A stretch of DNA of 32,517 nucleotides from Caldifarciminota bacterium (GTDB lineage: Bacteria; Hydrothermota; Tepidihabitantia; SM23-42): the NCBI GenBank assembly GCA_020343595.1, contig CP070802.1:1044814-1077330 (forward strand). Direction: 5' to 3'. Below are positions 25,305-32,517 of the stretch, piece by piece; position 1 is the stretch's first letter; every line of letters starts with the position of its first letter. The notes under the pieces were generated by a model, which had not been told where the DNA came from, ran no database searches, and saw nothing but the letters and a program-made list of their open reading frames with translations. Made by a program: the position numbers and the translations under genes.

Positions 25305-26509
25305 TATGTACTCCCTTTCTTCCACTCAATGATACCACATTTTGTTTCGGTCATCAGAGATGCCTTTTCTGCTGCGGCGAGGATATCATCGGTGTATTCG
25401 ACACCGTTGTCGCCGTGATGCAAGAATAATACGTTTGCCTTTCCATAGGTATTCCGTTCAACTTCCTGAACGATCTGCCCGAAATTCATCTCAGGAACCA
25501 CAAATGCCTTCACCTGTTCTGCGAGTTCAGACACCCTCGCGTCCGGGAAAGGCCAAACCGTATTCAGTTTCAGGCTGCCGATCTTCATACCCTTAGCGCG
25601 CGCCTGTTCAACTGCCTTGAGCGCAGCCCTCGAAGACGATCCGTATGAGATTATCACTACTTCCGCGTCATCTGTTTTCGTTTCCTGGATGTCGACTATC
25701 TCATCCACATAATCGCGTATCTTCTTTACGAGTGGATGGACATTATACTCCTGGCATTCTTCAAACATGATCGGATAACCCCGGTCGTCATGGGTCAGGC
25801 CGGTGACATGAAAGCGGTAGCCCTGTCCGATATCGACCATTCGCGGGACAAAATCCTTATCCCTCTTGAATGGCAGATAACTGTCGCGCGGCCCATCAAA
25901 GTACCGGCGTGGTTCGATATGAATCTGGTCGGCAGAAGGAATGACAACTGATTCTTTCAGTTGAGCGATATGAGCGTCTGACATCAGGGCGACGGGAACA
26001 CGGTATCGTTCCGAGAGATTAAAGGCTTTGATCGTGAAATCGAACATCTCCTGGGCCGAGCTGGGAGCGTACGCGATTATCTCGTAATCGCCATGAGATC
26101 CCCAACGGGACTGCATGACGTCAGCCTGTGCCGGGTGTGTCGGCAGGCCGAGGCCCGGTCCGACCATCTGGACTTCCACTATTACACATGGCGTTTCAAG
26201 CATGACACCGAGTCCTAGATGTTCCATCATTAGTGAGAACCCCGGGCCTGAAGTTACGGTCATTGATTTCTTACCGGTCCAGGACGCGCCGAGAACCGCA
26301 GCGAGGGCAGAGACTTCGTCTTCCATCTGGATGAAAGTCGCGCCAACCTCAGGCGCTCGCTGTAGAAATCTTTGCGAGACCTCCAATGAAGGCATGATGG
26401 GGTAGAGGCCCAAGAAACGACAGCCGGCTGCTAATGCTCCTTCCGCGCATGCCTCATTGCCGCTGAGAATGTGAGAGCCGGTTAACACCCCGGTCTTATC
26501 TGATTTCAT
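25304..26509 (-). CDS. korA: OFOR alpha subunit (alpha1, divergent active-site motifs)
   Basis: A 401-residue alpha subunit paralogous to alpha2 (both start MK(S/A)D...VLTG and share FIQMEDE and QSRWGSHGDYE). Key segments differ: YPITPSTE of alpha2 is YPIMPSLE here (36-43), and QRGGPSTG is QMVGPGLG. The Thr of the PIT motif contacts the substrate in pyruvate:ferredoxin oxidoreductase, so alpha1 may bind a different oxoacid or be inactive. A strong site (AAAGGAG) precedes its ATG. It begins 89 bases after the sdhA-like gene, the largest gap in this half of the cluster, in which I found no convincing promoter. Confidence 0.85.
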   Translation of the reverse strand: MKSDKTGVLTGSHILSGNEACAEGALAAGCRFLGLYPIMPSLEVSQRFLQRAPEVGATFIQMEDEVSALAAVLGASWTGKKSMTVTSGPGFSLMMEHLGLGVMLETPCVIVEVQMVGPGLGLPTHPAQADVMQSRWGSHGDYEIIAYAPSSAQEMFDFTIKAFNLSERYRVPVALMSDAHIAQLKESVVIPSADQIHIEPRRYFDGPRDSYLPFKRDKDFVPRMVDIGQGYRFHVTGLTHDDRGYPIMFEECQEYNVHPLVKKIRDYVDEIVDIQETKTDDAEVVIISYGSSSRAALKAVEQARAKGMKIGSLKLNTVWPFPDARVSELAEQVKAFVVPEMNFGQIVQEVERNTYGKANVLFLHHGDNGVEYTDDILAAAEKASLMTETKCGIIEWKKGST

Positions 26510-26598
26510 CTAGCTCCTTTCTAACTCCACTTTTCATCCTCTGTATACTGGGAAAGGGTTGTTCAGGGACCAATAATATTCTCGATAGAAATGCGCCT

Positions 26599-28254
26599 TT
26601 AGAATACGTCTATCATTCTGGCTAGTGCAGCCTTGCCTCGATAGTCCGGTAAAATGATCGGTGCTCTCCTCGTACACTTCACTCCCGCCTGTTCAAGATT
26701 CTTAACGTATCTCTTCACGTGATCCAGTGCTATCTTGTTTTCACCCTTGTGCGCTTTCACGTACTCCGCAGTGCTCATTCCGGCACGCCGTCCGAAGACA
26801 AGGCAGTCGAGGGTAGAATTTCCCATCAAGCGGTTCTTGCCGTGCACCCCTCCTGACACTTCACCGGCTACCCATAATCCATCGACATTTGTCCTTCCTG
26901 CTGGGTCCGTTTCAATACCGCCATTTTGATAATGGAGGGTCGGGAAAACCAGTACCGGGTCCTTTCGTATGTCGATATCATACCGCTTGTACATCCTGAT
27001 CATTCCCGGGAATGCTTTCTCTATATAACCTTTGCCGTTCTTGATCTCGATCAAGGGTGTATCGAGCCAGACCCCGCGGAGCCCGGTTGGTGTGACGATG
27101 CCCTTATTGCGGACATAGCATTCTCTGATGATCGCCGATGCCTCGACGTCTCTCGGCTCCAGCGGGTAAACGAATGCTTCACCGTCTGCGTTCACCGGCT
27201 GCGCGCCGCTGCCCCGTAGTTTCTCGGTGAGCAGATAACCAACGATCTGGATCGGGTAGGCGGCTCCGGTTGGATGGTATTGCACAGCATCGATATCACG
27301 TAGTTTGGCCCCCACTCGGTATGCGAGCACGACGCCATCAAAGGTCGCGCCGTAGTGATTGGTCGTGGGAAATCCTCTTATGTGTAATCTTCCATAACCG
27401 CCGGTGGCGATGATCGTCGCCTTGGCTCTGACGATCTTATACTCACCGGTTTCGAGATTCCACAAAACCGCGCCGGTCACACGGTCGCCATCGGTTAAAA
27501 GTTCGATCGCGGGATAATGTTCCAGATAGGGAATTTCACGAGTCCTGAACTCATCTCTCAGTACCCTGAATTCTTCAAGTCCCGTGTAGTCACGGCACGA
27601 ATGCATACGCTTCACTGATAGCCCGCCCGCGAGTTTTTCCGCAAGGTCGCCACCTTCTTCACGGTCGAAGATCGCACCCAACTCACAGAGCCATTTCATG
27701 ATCAGCGGGGCATCTTCCACTAATGCTCTGGCGACGTCTGGCTTGTTCTCAAAATGACCTCCACCGATCGTATCGATGTAGTGTTTCATGACCGAGTCGA
27801 CTTCACGATCGGCCGCTTGTGTGCCACCTTCGGCCATTATCGAATTGGCATCACCGTGCCTCAATTTATTAGTCAACAATATTCGTTCGGTAGCAATACC
27901 GCTGTCATTTGCCCACAAAGCCGCAGAGGTACCAGCAAGGCCGCCGCCGATGATCAGTATGTCGGTGTCGTAATCGACCTGGGAGATATTCACCTCGTCC
28001 TGTTCGATCAGTGGGTATGCCTCGAGAAGATCGGCAACTTCGTTCGGTGCAAGGTTACCTTTGTTGGGTCCGACCTGAAGTTCGCGCTTACCGCCAGGAG
28101 CATAATCCGGGTGGATCCGGAGGACTTCGTCCCGTTCTTTCATCGTCATGGCGGGTGGTGTGTAGTTGATTCTCTTCTCACGTGTTTTGGTGACCTTGTC
28201 GATCTCTTTTCTGATATTCTCAGGGTAACCTTCAATGTATTTTAGTTCTGCCAT
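26599..28254 (-). CDS. Fumarate reductase/succinate dehydrogenase-like flavoprotein
   Basis: A 551-residue FAD protein of the SdhA/FrdA/NadB family, interconverting fumarate and succinate or a similar pair. After an unusual soluble extension of 95 residues come the FAD motif IIGGGLAGTSAA (101-112), MAEGGTQA, active-site segments VQYHPTG (324-330) and LTEKLRGSGA with the proton-shuttle Arg347, HYQNGGI, and VHGKNRLMGNS. The His that binds FAD covalently in SdhA/FrdA is Asn here (NSIMAEGG), so FAD is probably noncovalent. Usual RGEGG is RGSGA. The long C-terminal helical domain is short. It pairs with the iron-sulfur gene 14 bases upstream and resembles soluble thiol:fumarate reductases (TfrA) more than membrane enzymes. 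Confidence 0.87.
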   Translation of the reverse strand: MAELKYIEGYPENIRKEIDKVTKTREKRINYTPPAMTMKERDEVLRIHPDYAPGGKRELQVGPNKGNLAPNEVADLLEAYPLIEQDEVNISQVDYDTDILIIGGGLAGTSAALWANDSGIATERILLTNKLRHGDANSIMAEGGTQAADREVDSVMKHYIDTIGGGHFENKPDVARALVEDAPLIMKWLCELGAIFDREEGGDLAEKLAGGLSVKRMHSCRDYTGLEEFRVLRDEFRTREIPYLEHYPAIELLTDGDRVTGAVLWNLETGEYKIVRAKATIIATGGYGRLHIRGFPTTNHYGATFDGVVLAYRVGAKLRDIDAVQYHPTGAAYPIQIVGYLLTEKLRGSGAQPVNADGEAFVYPLEPRDVEASAIIRECYVRNKGIVTPTGLRGVWLDTPLIEIKNGKGYIEKAFPGMIRMYKRYDIDIRKDPVLVFPTLHYQNGGIETDPAGRTNVDGLWVAGEVSGGVHGKNRLMGNSTLDCLVFGRRAGMSTAEYVKAHKGENKIALDHVKRYVKNLEQAGVKCTRRAPIILPDYRGKAALARMIDVF

Positions 28255-28268
28255 TACTCACTCCTTCC

Positions 28269-29027
28269 TTATTCCGGCTCTTTTTCGCGTTCGGTGTATA
28301 TCTTTCGAAGTTCTTCGGTCGAGCAACTGACAAGCTTGTTCATTTCGTCGGTGAATTTTCCTTCGGTGATTTCCTTTACCCTCTTTCTGAGGTGGTCCGG
28401 TACACCCAGGCCATAGCGCCCGAACATCCTTCTGCCGAGCTGGGCAACATGGTATTGTACGATCTCAGCAGGGCATCTCATGGCACAGAGGCCGCACTGA
28501 ATGCAGTCAAAAGAGATGTCTGACAGCCCGTCAAAATCACCGCGTATCGCAGCCTGTACGTAATCCATGACTTCAAGATCTTGCGGGCAAGCCTTCGTGC
28601 AAGTGTTGCATGATACGCATCTTGTCACTTCCGGATAATACCTGATGAAGACCGATGCTTCGTAAGGTTCCTTTGTAACGTCATAGATCGCTTTTTCAGC
28701 AGGAGTGAAAGGTATTTGGACCAGATACATTCCATCTTCGGCCCGGGTCTGGCATGCCATACCGGTCTGCAACTTGTAATCACCTTTCTTTCTGAAAACA
28801 GTAGCGCAGGCACCACAGAATCCTTGCCGACAGCCGACACCGCGCACAAACTTGTAGCCGGCGTACTCCATTGCCGTCAGTATTGTGAGGTCTGCCGGGA
28901 CCTTGTAGGCTTTTCCCATGATGTGAATCGTGATCCAGTTTTCTATGTCCTTCGCGTCGATTCCTGTCGTTGCTGCCTTATTCGCTTCTGCGATTCTGTC
29001 CATGATTGGGCTTTTATTGTCTTCCAT
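28269..29027 (-). CDS. Fumarate reductase/succinate dehydrogenase-like iron-sulfur subunit
   Basis: A 252-residue protein with a plant-type [2Fe-2S] domain (Cys66, 71, 74 in GCRQGFCGAC; Cys92) followed by two four-Cys motifs, RCVSCNTCTKACP (137-147) and DCIQCGLCAMRCP (175-185), both of [4Fe-4S] type. It would wire the flavoprotein to the adjacent HdrB/HdrC. In thiol:fumarate reductase of methanogens a TfrB subunit combines such domains with an HdrB-like part; here the HdrB part is the separate gene 11 bases upstream. Start ATG after AGGAG. No membrane anchor subunit is present. Confidence 0.88.
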   Translation of the reverse strand: MEDNKSPIMDRIAEANKAATTGIDAKDIENWITIHIMGKAYKVPADLTILTAMEYAGYKFVRGVGCRQGFCGACATVFRKKGDYKLQTGMACQTRAEDGMYLVQIPFTPAEKAIYDVTKEPYEASVFIRYYPEVTRCVSCNTCTKACPQDLEVMDYVQAAIRGDFDGLSDISFDCIQCGLCAMRCPAEIVQYHVAQLGRRMFGRYGLGVPDHLRKRVKEITEGKFTDEMNKLVSCSTEELRKIYTEREKEPE

Positions 29028-29038
29028 TATTTACTCTC

Positions 29039-29986
29039 CTAATCTTCGATCAACGATTTGCTCTTCAGCAACGGCCTCGGATCGACGTAATTCTGCTCAA
29101 ATCCAAAGACATCCTTGTCCATGCCGAATGCGATCGTCATCAATTGAGTAATGTAGAATACCGGCATTTCTTCAAAATCAGGGTGCTTTTCCTTTACGGC
29201 CTGCTGACGCTGGTCCAGATTGAAAGCACACAGCGGACAGACCGTTGTCAATGCCTCTGCGCCCTTTTTGCGTGCATGCGATAGTATGTCATATGCTAAT
29301 TCAGCGACAATATATTTGTCTTTGACGGTCTGATAACTGCCGCAGCAAACTTTCTTGTATGGCGTGTCAATGACCGATACGCCGAGAGCTTCGAGAATAT
29401 CTTTCTGTATCGTCGGATCTTCGGGATCATCGATCGCGATCTCCTTAGGCCGCAGGATCATACAGCCGTAATACGGGGCGATATTCAGATCCTTCAGCGG
29501 TTTGGTTACCTTCTCGCGAATCTTCTCATAGCCCAGTGATTTCAATAACTCCAGGAAGTGTAGTACCTCGACATTGCCCTTGTAGTCTTCCTCCCGGTAC
29601 ATGAGTTCGTTGATCTTTTGCAGATCTTCAGCATTCTCCTTCATCCGCCGATTTGTGCTCTTCAGAGTATTGAAACACATTGAGCATAGAGTCACCAAGC
29701 GATTCTCATTCTTGACCAGCCCGTAATCATTCATTTCCTGAACCCGGATGAAATTCCGTACGGAAGCCACGTGATGGATCAGGTCATCTTGAGCAAGCGA
29801 GAAGACCGTGCCGCAGCAATTCCATCGGGGGATCTCGAGCAATTCTACACCGAGCGCGCGCGCCGTAGCGATCGCTGAGTTTTCAAAATTCTTGGCCGTC
29901 GTCTTCAACGTGCATCCCGGGTAATAGGGGAATTTCATATTGCCGGAGGATGTTGATTTTGTTTCTTTAGTATTGGTCGGATTCAT
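29039..29986 (-). CDS. hdrB: HdrB-like protein linked to the fumarate reductase genes
   Basis: A 315-residue protein with two complete CCG units: YPGC (25), NCCG (57-58), LCSMC (101, 104); then YYGC, VCCGS and VCPLC. These ligate noncubane [4Fe-4S] clusters in HdrB. A short hydrophilic Thr/Ser/Lys tail precedes the domain; the ATG at 29986 is backed by TAGGAGGAAG. Its place between hdrC and the iron-sulfur subunit suggests that it is either a disulfide-reducing site or, as in SdhE-type proteins, the connector between Hdr and fumarate reductase halves. Confidence 0.9.
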   Translation of the reverse strand: MNPTNTKETKSTSSGNMKFPYYPGCTLKTTAKNFENSAIATARALGVELLEIPRWNCCGTVFSLAQDDLIHHVASVRNFIRVQEMNDYGLVKNENRLVTLCSMCFNTLKSTNRRMKENAEDLQKINELMYREEDYKGNVEVLHFLELLKSLGYEKIREKVTKPLKDLNIAPYYGCMILRPKEIAIDDPEDPTIQKDILEALGVSVIDTPYKKVCCGSYQTVKDKYIVAELAYDILSHARKKGAEALTTVCPLCAFNLDQRQQAVKEKHPDFEEMPVFYITQLMTIAFGMDKDVFGFEQNYVDPRPLLKSKSLIED

Positions 29987-29996
29987 GTTCTTCCTC

Positions 29997-30404
29997 CTAT
30001 CCTGTGAATTTTCGGCAGGCGCTAACCAGCGCGATTTGCGGTAAACAGGCTATCTCTTCCTTGGGGATCGCTTTGATATCGATGTGATCTACGGCTTGTC
30101 GCAAGATGATCTGTCTCAGTGCCTCTGCCACTTTGGAGACGTCGATCTGGCGGGGACATCTGACCGTACACGTGAAGCATGAAGCACATACCCAGATCGC
30201 TTTGTGATCCAGCACCTCTTTCTGGCCCAGTTGAACGAGTCTCATCATCTGTGACGGCGTAATGTCCATTTCCGTAACGAGTGGGCAACCACCGGAGCAA
30301 GTGCCGCACTGTTCACAGAGGGTGATAACCTCTCCGCTAAGTTCATTGACTTTGTTCAAGAACTTTTCGTTATCGGGTGATATCTCAATCTTCTTGATCA
30401 TCAT
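29997..30404 (-). CDS. hdrC: HdrC-like ferredoxin protein
   Basis: A 135-residue protein with two [4Fe-4S] motifs, LCEQCGTCSGGCP (30-40) and VCASCFTCTVRCP (73-83), carrying electrons between HdrA and HdrB. Start is ATGATG: the second ATG (30401) has better spacing to the AAGGAGG site, and the first overlaps the mvhD stop. It is shorter than many HdrC proteins but both cluster sites are complete. Confidence 0.9.
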   Translation of the reverse strand: MMIKKIEISPDNEKFLNKVNELSGEVITLCEQCGTCSGGCPLVTEMDITPSQMMRLVQLGQKEVLDHKAIWVCASCFTCTVRCPRQIDVSKVAEALRQIILRQAVDHIDIKAIPKEEIACLPQIALVSACRKFTG

Positions 30405-30835
30405 GCCTCCTTGGCGGCTGCCTGTGTTTTCAATTCGAGTGGTCCCAATGCAGACATTTCGTCTATGAATTCGTTGACGACCTTCTGAAATTTACCGCCT
30501 TCGTTAGCCGAGATCCATTCCAGCCGTACACGTTGAGGAGCGATACCGAGTTCTTTCAGCAGGTTCTTGAGTAGTGCGATCCTTTTATGAGTACGGTAGT
30601 TTCCTGATACATAATGGCAGTCACCCGGATGACAACCAGCCACCAATACACCCCAGGCGCCTTTTTTCAAGGCATCAAGTATCAGCTCCGGGTCTATCCG
30701 GCTTGAACACATTGCTCGGACAATTCTGAAATGCGGTTTCATTTGGAGCCTCGAAGTACCGGCCGCGTCGGCTCCAGCATAGGAACACCAATTACAGCAG
30801 AATGCAATTATTTTGGGGACGGCGTTACTCTTCAT
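30401..30835 (-). CDS. mvhD: MvhD-like [2Fe-2S] adaptor protein
   Basis: A 144-residue MvhD with AFCCNWCSYAGADAAG, AMCSSR and AGCHPGDCHY motifs carrying the conserved Cys residues. It overlaps the end of the upstream hdrA by four bases, and together with the following hdrC and hdrB makes the first complete Hdr set of the cluster. Its donor is unknown since no hydrogenase is present. Confidence 0.9.
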   Translation of the reverse strand: MKSNAVPKIIAFCCNWCSYAGADAAGTSRLQMKPHFRIVRAMCSSRIDPELILDALKKGAWGVLVAGCHPGDCHYVSGNYRTHKRIALLKNLLKELGIAPQRVRLEWISANEGGKFQKVVNEFIDEMSALGPLELKTQAAAKEA

Positions 30836-32517
30836 TTTTCCTCCTCTCCTAATGCTGCGCCAACCATGGCCTTTAACTGTCTATTCATGAACCAATGCTG
30901 CTGTGAGGCTCCAGAAGGACATGCTGCTGAACACGAGCCGCAACCCTGACAGAGAATTTCGTTCACCTTGGCGACCCTCTTGTCATCCTCGAGTTCGGTC
31001 TTTACGGCGTCATACGGGCAGACACTGACACACGTTGCACAGCCGCTACAGAGGTCTTCATCGACCACAGCGGTGATCGGTTCTACCGCGTACACTCCTC
31101 GGTTCATCAAACGTATTGCCCTTGAGGCAGCGGCACTCGCTTGTGCTACCGTGTCAGGTATGTCCTTGGGTCCCTGGGCGCAACCACATATGAACACGCC
31201 GTCGGTTAGGGTGTCTACCGGTTTGAACTTCGGATGTGCTTCCTGGAGAAAACCGCCCGGACTGCGCGTCATTCTGAGCACATCGGCGATCTTGCGAGTT
31301 CCTTCTCCAGGTTGCATACCGACCGATAACACGACCAGGTCGAATTCTGATTCAATTATCTGGCGTGCTAGCGTATCCTCGACTTTTAGCATGACTTTCT
31401 TGGTATCGGGGTCTTCGATCACTTCTGCGACCCTTCCGCGAATGAACTTGACACCGGTCCTTTGTGCCCTTTTGTAGTATTCTTCAAAGCCTTTACCGTA
31501 CGCCCGGAGATCGGTATAGAAGACATAGACGTCCTTTTTAGGATCGGCTCGCTTCAAGAGCTGCGACAGCTTCGTTGCATACATGCAGCAAATTCTTGAA
31601 CAATATTCATTACCGATCTGCTCGTCCCGAGAACCGACACATTGGATGAAGGCTATCCTTTTCCCGATTTTTCTTGTCGGCCGACCTTCAGCATCGTGGA
31701 CTATCATGCGTTCCATTTCCAGGGACGTTATGACGTTTTCGTTCGTACCGAAGCCGTATACTTTTTTCTCGCGGGCATCAAAGATATCGTAGCCGGACGC
31801 AACGATTATGGTATCGACCTTGATCTCTACTTTCTCGGGTTTCTGCTCAAAATCCACGGCGTCGTGCGGGCAGACTTTCTTGCAATTACCACACTTTCCT
31901 TTCTGGAAGTATATGCAGTTTGGTTCGTCGATTAGGTATTTATACGGGACGGCAAACTCAAAGGGAACATATATCGCCCGGCGGGTTGTCAGTCCCTGTT
32001 CGAATTCATTGGGCAATTTCACGGGGCACTTTTCTTCGCAGATACCGCATGAGACACAATTATCATTGACATATCTGGGTCTTTTGTTAACGGTCACCTC
32101 GAAATTGCCGAGAAAGCCAGAGATCTTCTCCACTTCCGAATTGGTGAACAGAGTGATGTTGGGATGACCCGGGACATCAGCCATCTTTGGAGAGAGAATA
32201 CAGGCTGCGCAATCTTCGGTCGGAAAGGTTCTTGACAGCTTTGCCATCTTTCCGCCGATCGTTGGTTCCTTCTCGACAAGAAAGACCTCGAAACCGGCAT
32301 CACCGAGATCAAGAGCCGCCTGGATGCCGGCAATGCCAGCGCCGACAACGAGTACTCGTTTACCGATGGGCATGGTCTTTCTTTCGAGGGATTCATCGAG
32401 TTTCGCCTTCGCGATGGCGATGTTCACCAGATCCTTTGCCTTTTGGGTTGCCAGTTCTGGTTGGTCATAGTGCGGCCAAGAGCACTGTTCGCGGATGTTT
32501 GCCATCTCGAATACGTA
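30832..32517 (-). CDS. hdrA: HdrA, Cys-type, 5' end outside window
   Basis: The last 561 residues of an HdrA; the frame continues through the right edge (YVFE before MANIREQCSW), so the N-terminal domain is mostly missing. Visible: NIREQCSW, FAD motif GAGIAG, ligand loop EDCAACILSPKM with an ordinary Cys (TGT, 32202-32200) where the other two HdrAs have UGA, ferredoxin insert (CVSCGICEEKCP and CGNCKKVCP), the second FAD half, and two C-terminal [4Fe-4S] motifs (CSGCATCVSVCP, CQGCGSCSAACP). No MvhD fusion here; mvhD is the next gene. The operon promoter must lie beyond the window. Confidence 0.92.
   Translation of the reverse strand, partial: YVFEMANIREQCSWPHYDQPELATQKAKDLVNIAIAKAKLDESLERKTMPIGKRVLVVGAGIAGIQAALDLGDAGFEVFLVEKEPTIGGKMAKLSRTFPTEDCAACILSPKMADVPGHPNITLFTNSEVEKISGFLGNFEVTVNKRPRYVNDNCVSCGICEEKCPVKLPNEFEQGLTTRRAIYVPFEFAVPYKYLIDEPNCIYFQKGKCGNCKKVCPHDAVDFEQKPEKVEIKVDTIIVASGYDIFDAREKKVYGFGTNENVITSLEMERMIVHDAEGRPTRKIGKRIAFIQCVGSRDEQIGNEYCSRICCMYATKLSQLLKRADPKKDVYVFYTDLRAYGKGFEEYYKRAQRTGVKFIRGRVAEVIEDPDTKKVMLKVEDTLARQIIESEFDLVVLSVGMQPGEGTRKIADVLRMTRSPGGFLQEAHPKFKPVDTLTDGVFICGCAQGPKDIPDTVAQASAAASRAIRLMNRGVYAVEPITAVVDEDLCSGCATCVSVCPYDAVKTELEDDKRVAKVNEILCQGCGSCSAACPSGASQQHWFMNRQLKAMVGAALGEEEK

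Noticed and set aside
23184..26509. Tandem OFOR genes as an assembly duplication artefact
   Set aside because: The two alpha and two beta genes are strongly diverged, with different lengths and motifs.
1..32517. Altered genetic code with UGA read as Trp or Gly throughout
   Set aside because: Several genes end naturally at UGA at the expected family length (comEC, aldehyde dehydrogenase, hdrB, beta2), and only two UGA codons are internal.

Overview
The window (about 48% GC by eye, no rRNA, tRNA, IS element or CRISPR seen) comes from a strictly anaerobic bacterium that uses UGA both as a stop codon and, very probably, as selenocysteine. Lipobox-type secreted proteins, sigma70-like promoters and a Minf_1886-family protein say Bacteria. 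The gene mix (HdrA/MvhD proteins, 2-oxoacid ferredoxin oxidoreductases, PLAVGN-type lipoproteins) would fit an uncultured sediment lineage such as WOR-3/Stahlbacteria, but that placement is only an impression.

Left part (1-10.9 kb), ordinary genes on both strands: the 3' part of comEC (+); a histidine ammonia-lyase-like MIO enzyme with an Ala-Cys-Gly instead of Ala-Ser-Gly cofactor triad (-); a PflA-like radical SAM protein (+); a Wzx-type flippase (+); two paralogous lipoproteins (-); an aldehyde dehydrogenase plus class III aminotransferase pair (+); and a third small lipoprotein (-). Seven promoters with TTGAnn and TAnnnT boxes can be read. Six of them have a 16-bp spacer. Two sit so close to the start codon that they predict leaderless or near-leaderless mRNAs and move the starts of the radical SAM and flippase genes.

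Right part (11.0-32.5 kb) is one dense minus-strand gene cluster, entering from beyond the right edge. In transcription order: hdrA (partial, Cys version) - mvhD - hdrC - hdrB - sdhB/tfrB-like - sdhA/tfrA-like - OFOR alpha1 - beta1 - alpha2 - beta2 - gamma - giant hdrA::gltD::hdrA fusion (Sec) - mvhD - hdrD-like (hdrC::hdrB fusion) - hdrC - hdrB - AT-rich inverted-repeat spacer - hdrA::mvhD fusion (Sec) - 56-residue zinc-ribbon protein - Minf_1886-family protein. Most genes overlap or are separated by fewer than 20 bases.

The cluster holds three complete but differently fused HdrA/MvhD/HdrB/HdrC sets, with no hydrogenase or formate dehydrogenase subunit in view. The available electron sources are a 2-oxoacid oxidoreductase lacking its ferredoxin (delta) subunit and an NAD(P)H-type GltD domain built into the giant HdrA. 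The visible sink is a fumarate reductase/succinate dehydrogenase-like AB pair. I infer a flavin-based bifurcating or confurcating assembly that couples 2-oxoacid oxidation to NAD(P), ferredoxin and fumarate/succinate, perhaps serving amino-acid fermentation (ammonia-lyase, aminotransferase and aldehyde dehydrogenase lie nearby).

Two of the three HdrA proteins have an in-frame UGA exactly where the third has Cys. Each is followed 20 bases later by a 7-bp hairpin with a GGUC loop, resembling a bacterial SECIS. The duplicated OFOR pair has decayed in complementary ways (beta2 lost TPP and cluster ligands; alpha1 lost active-site motifs).
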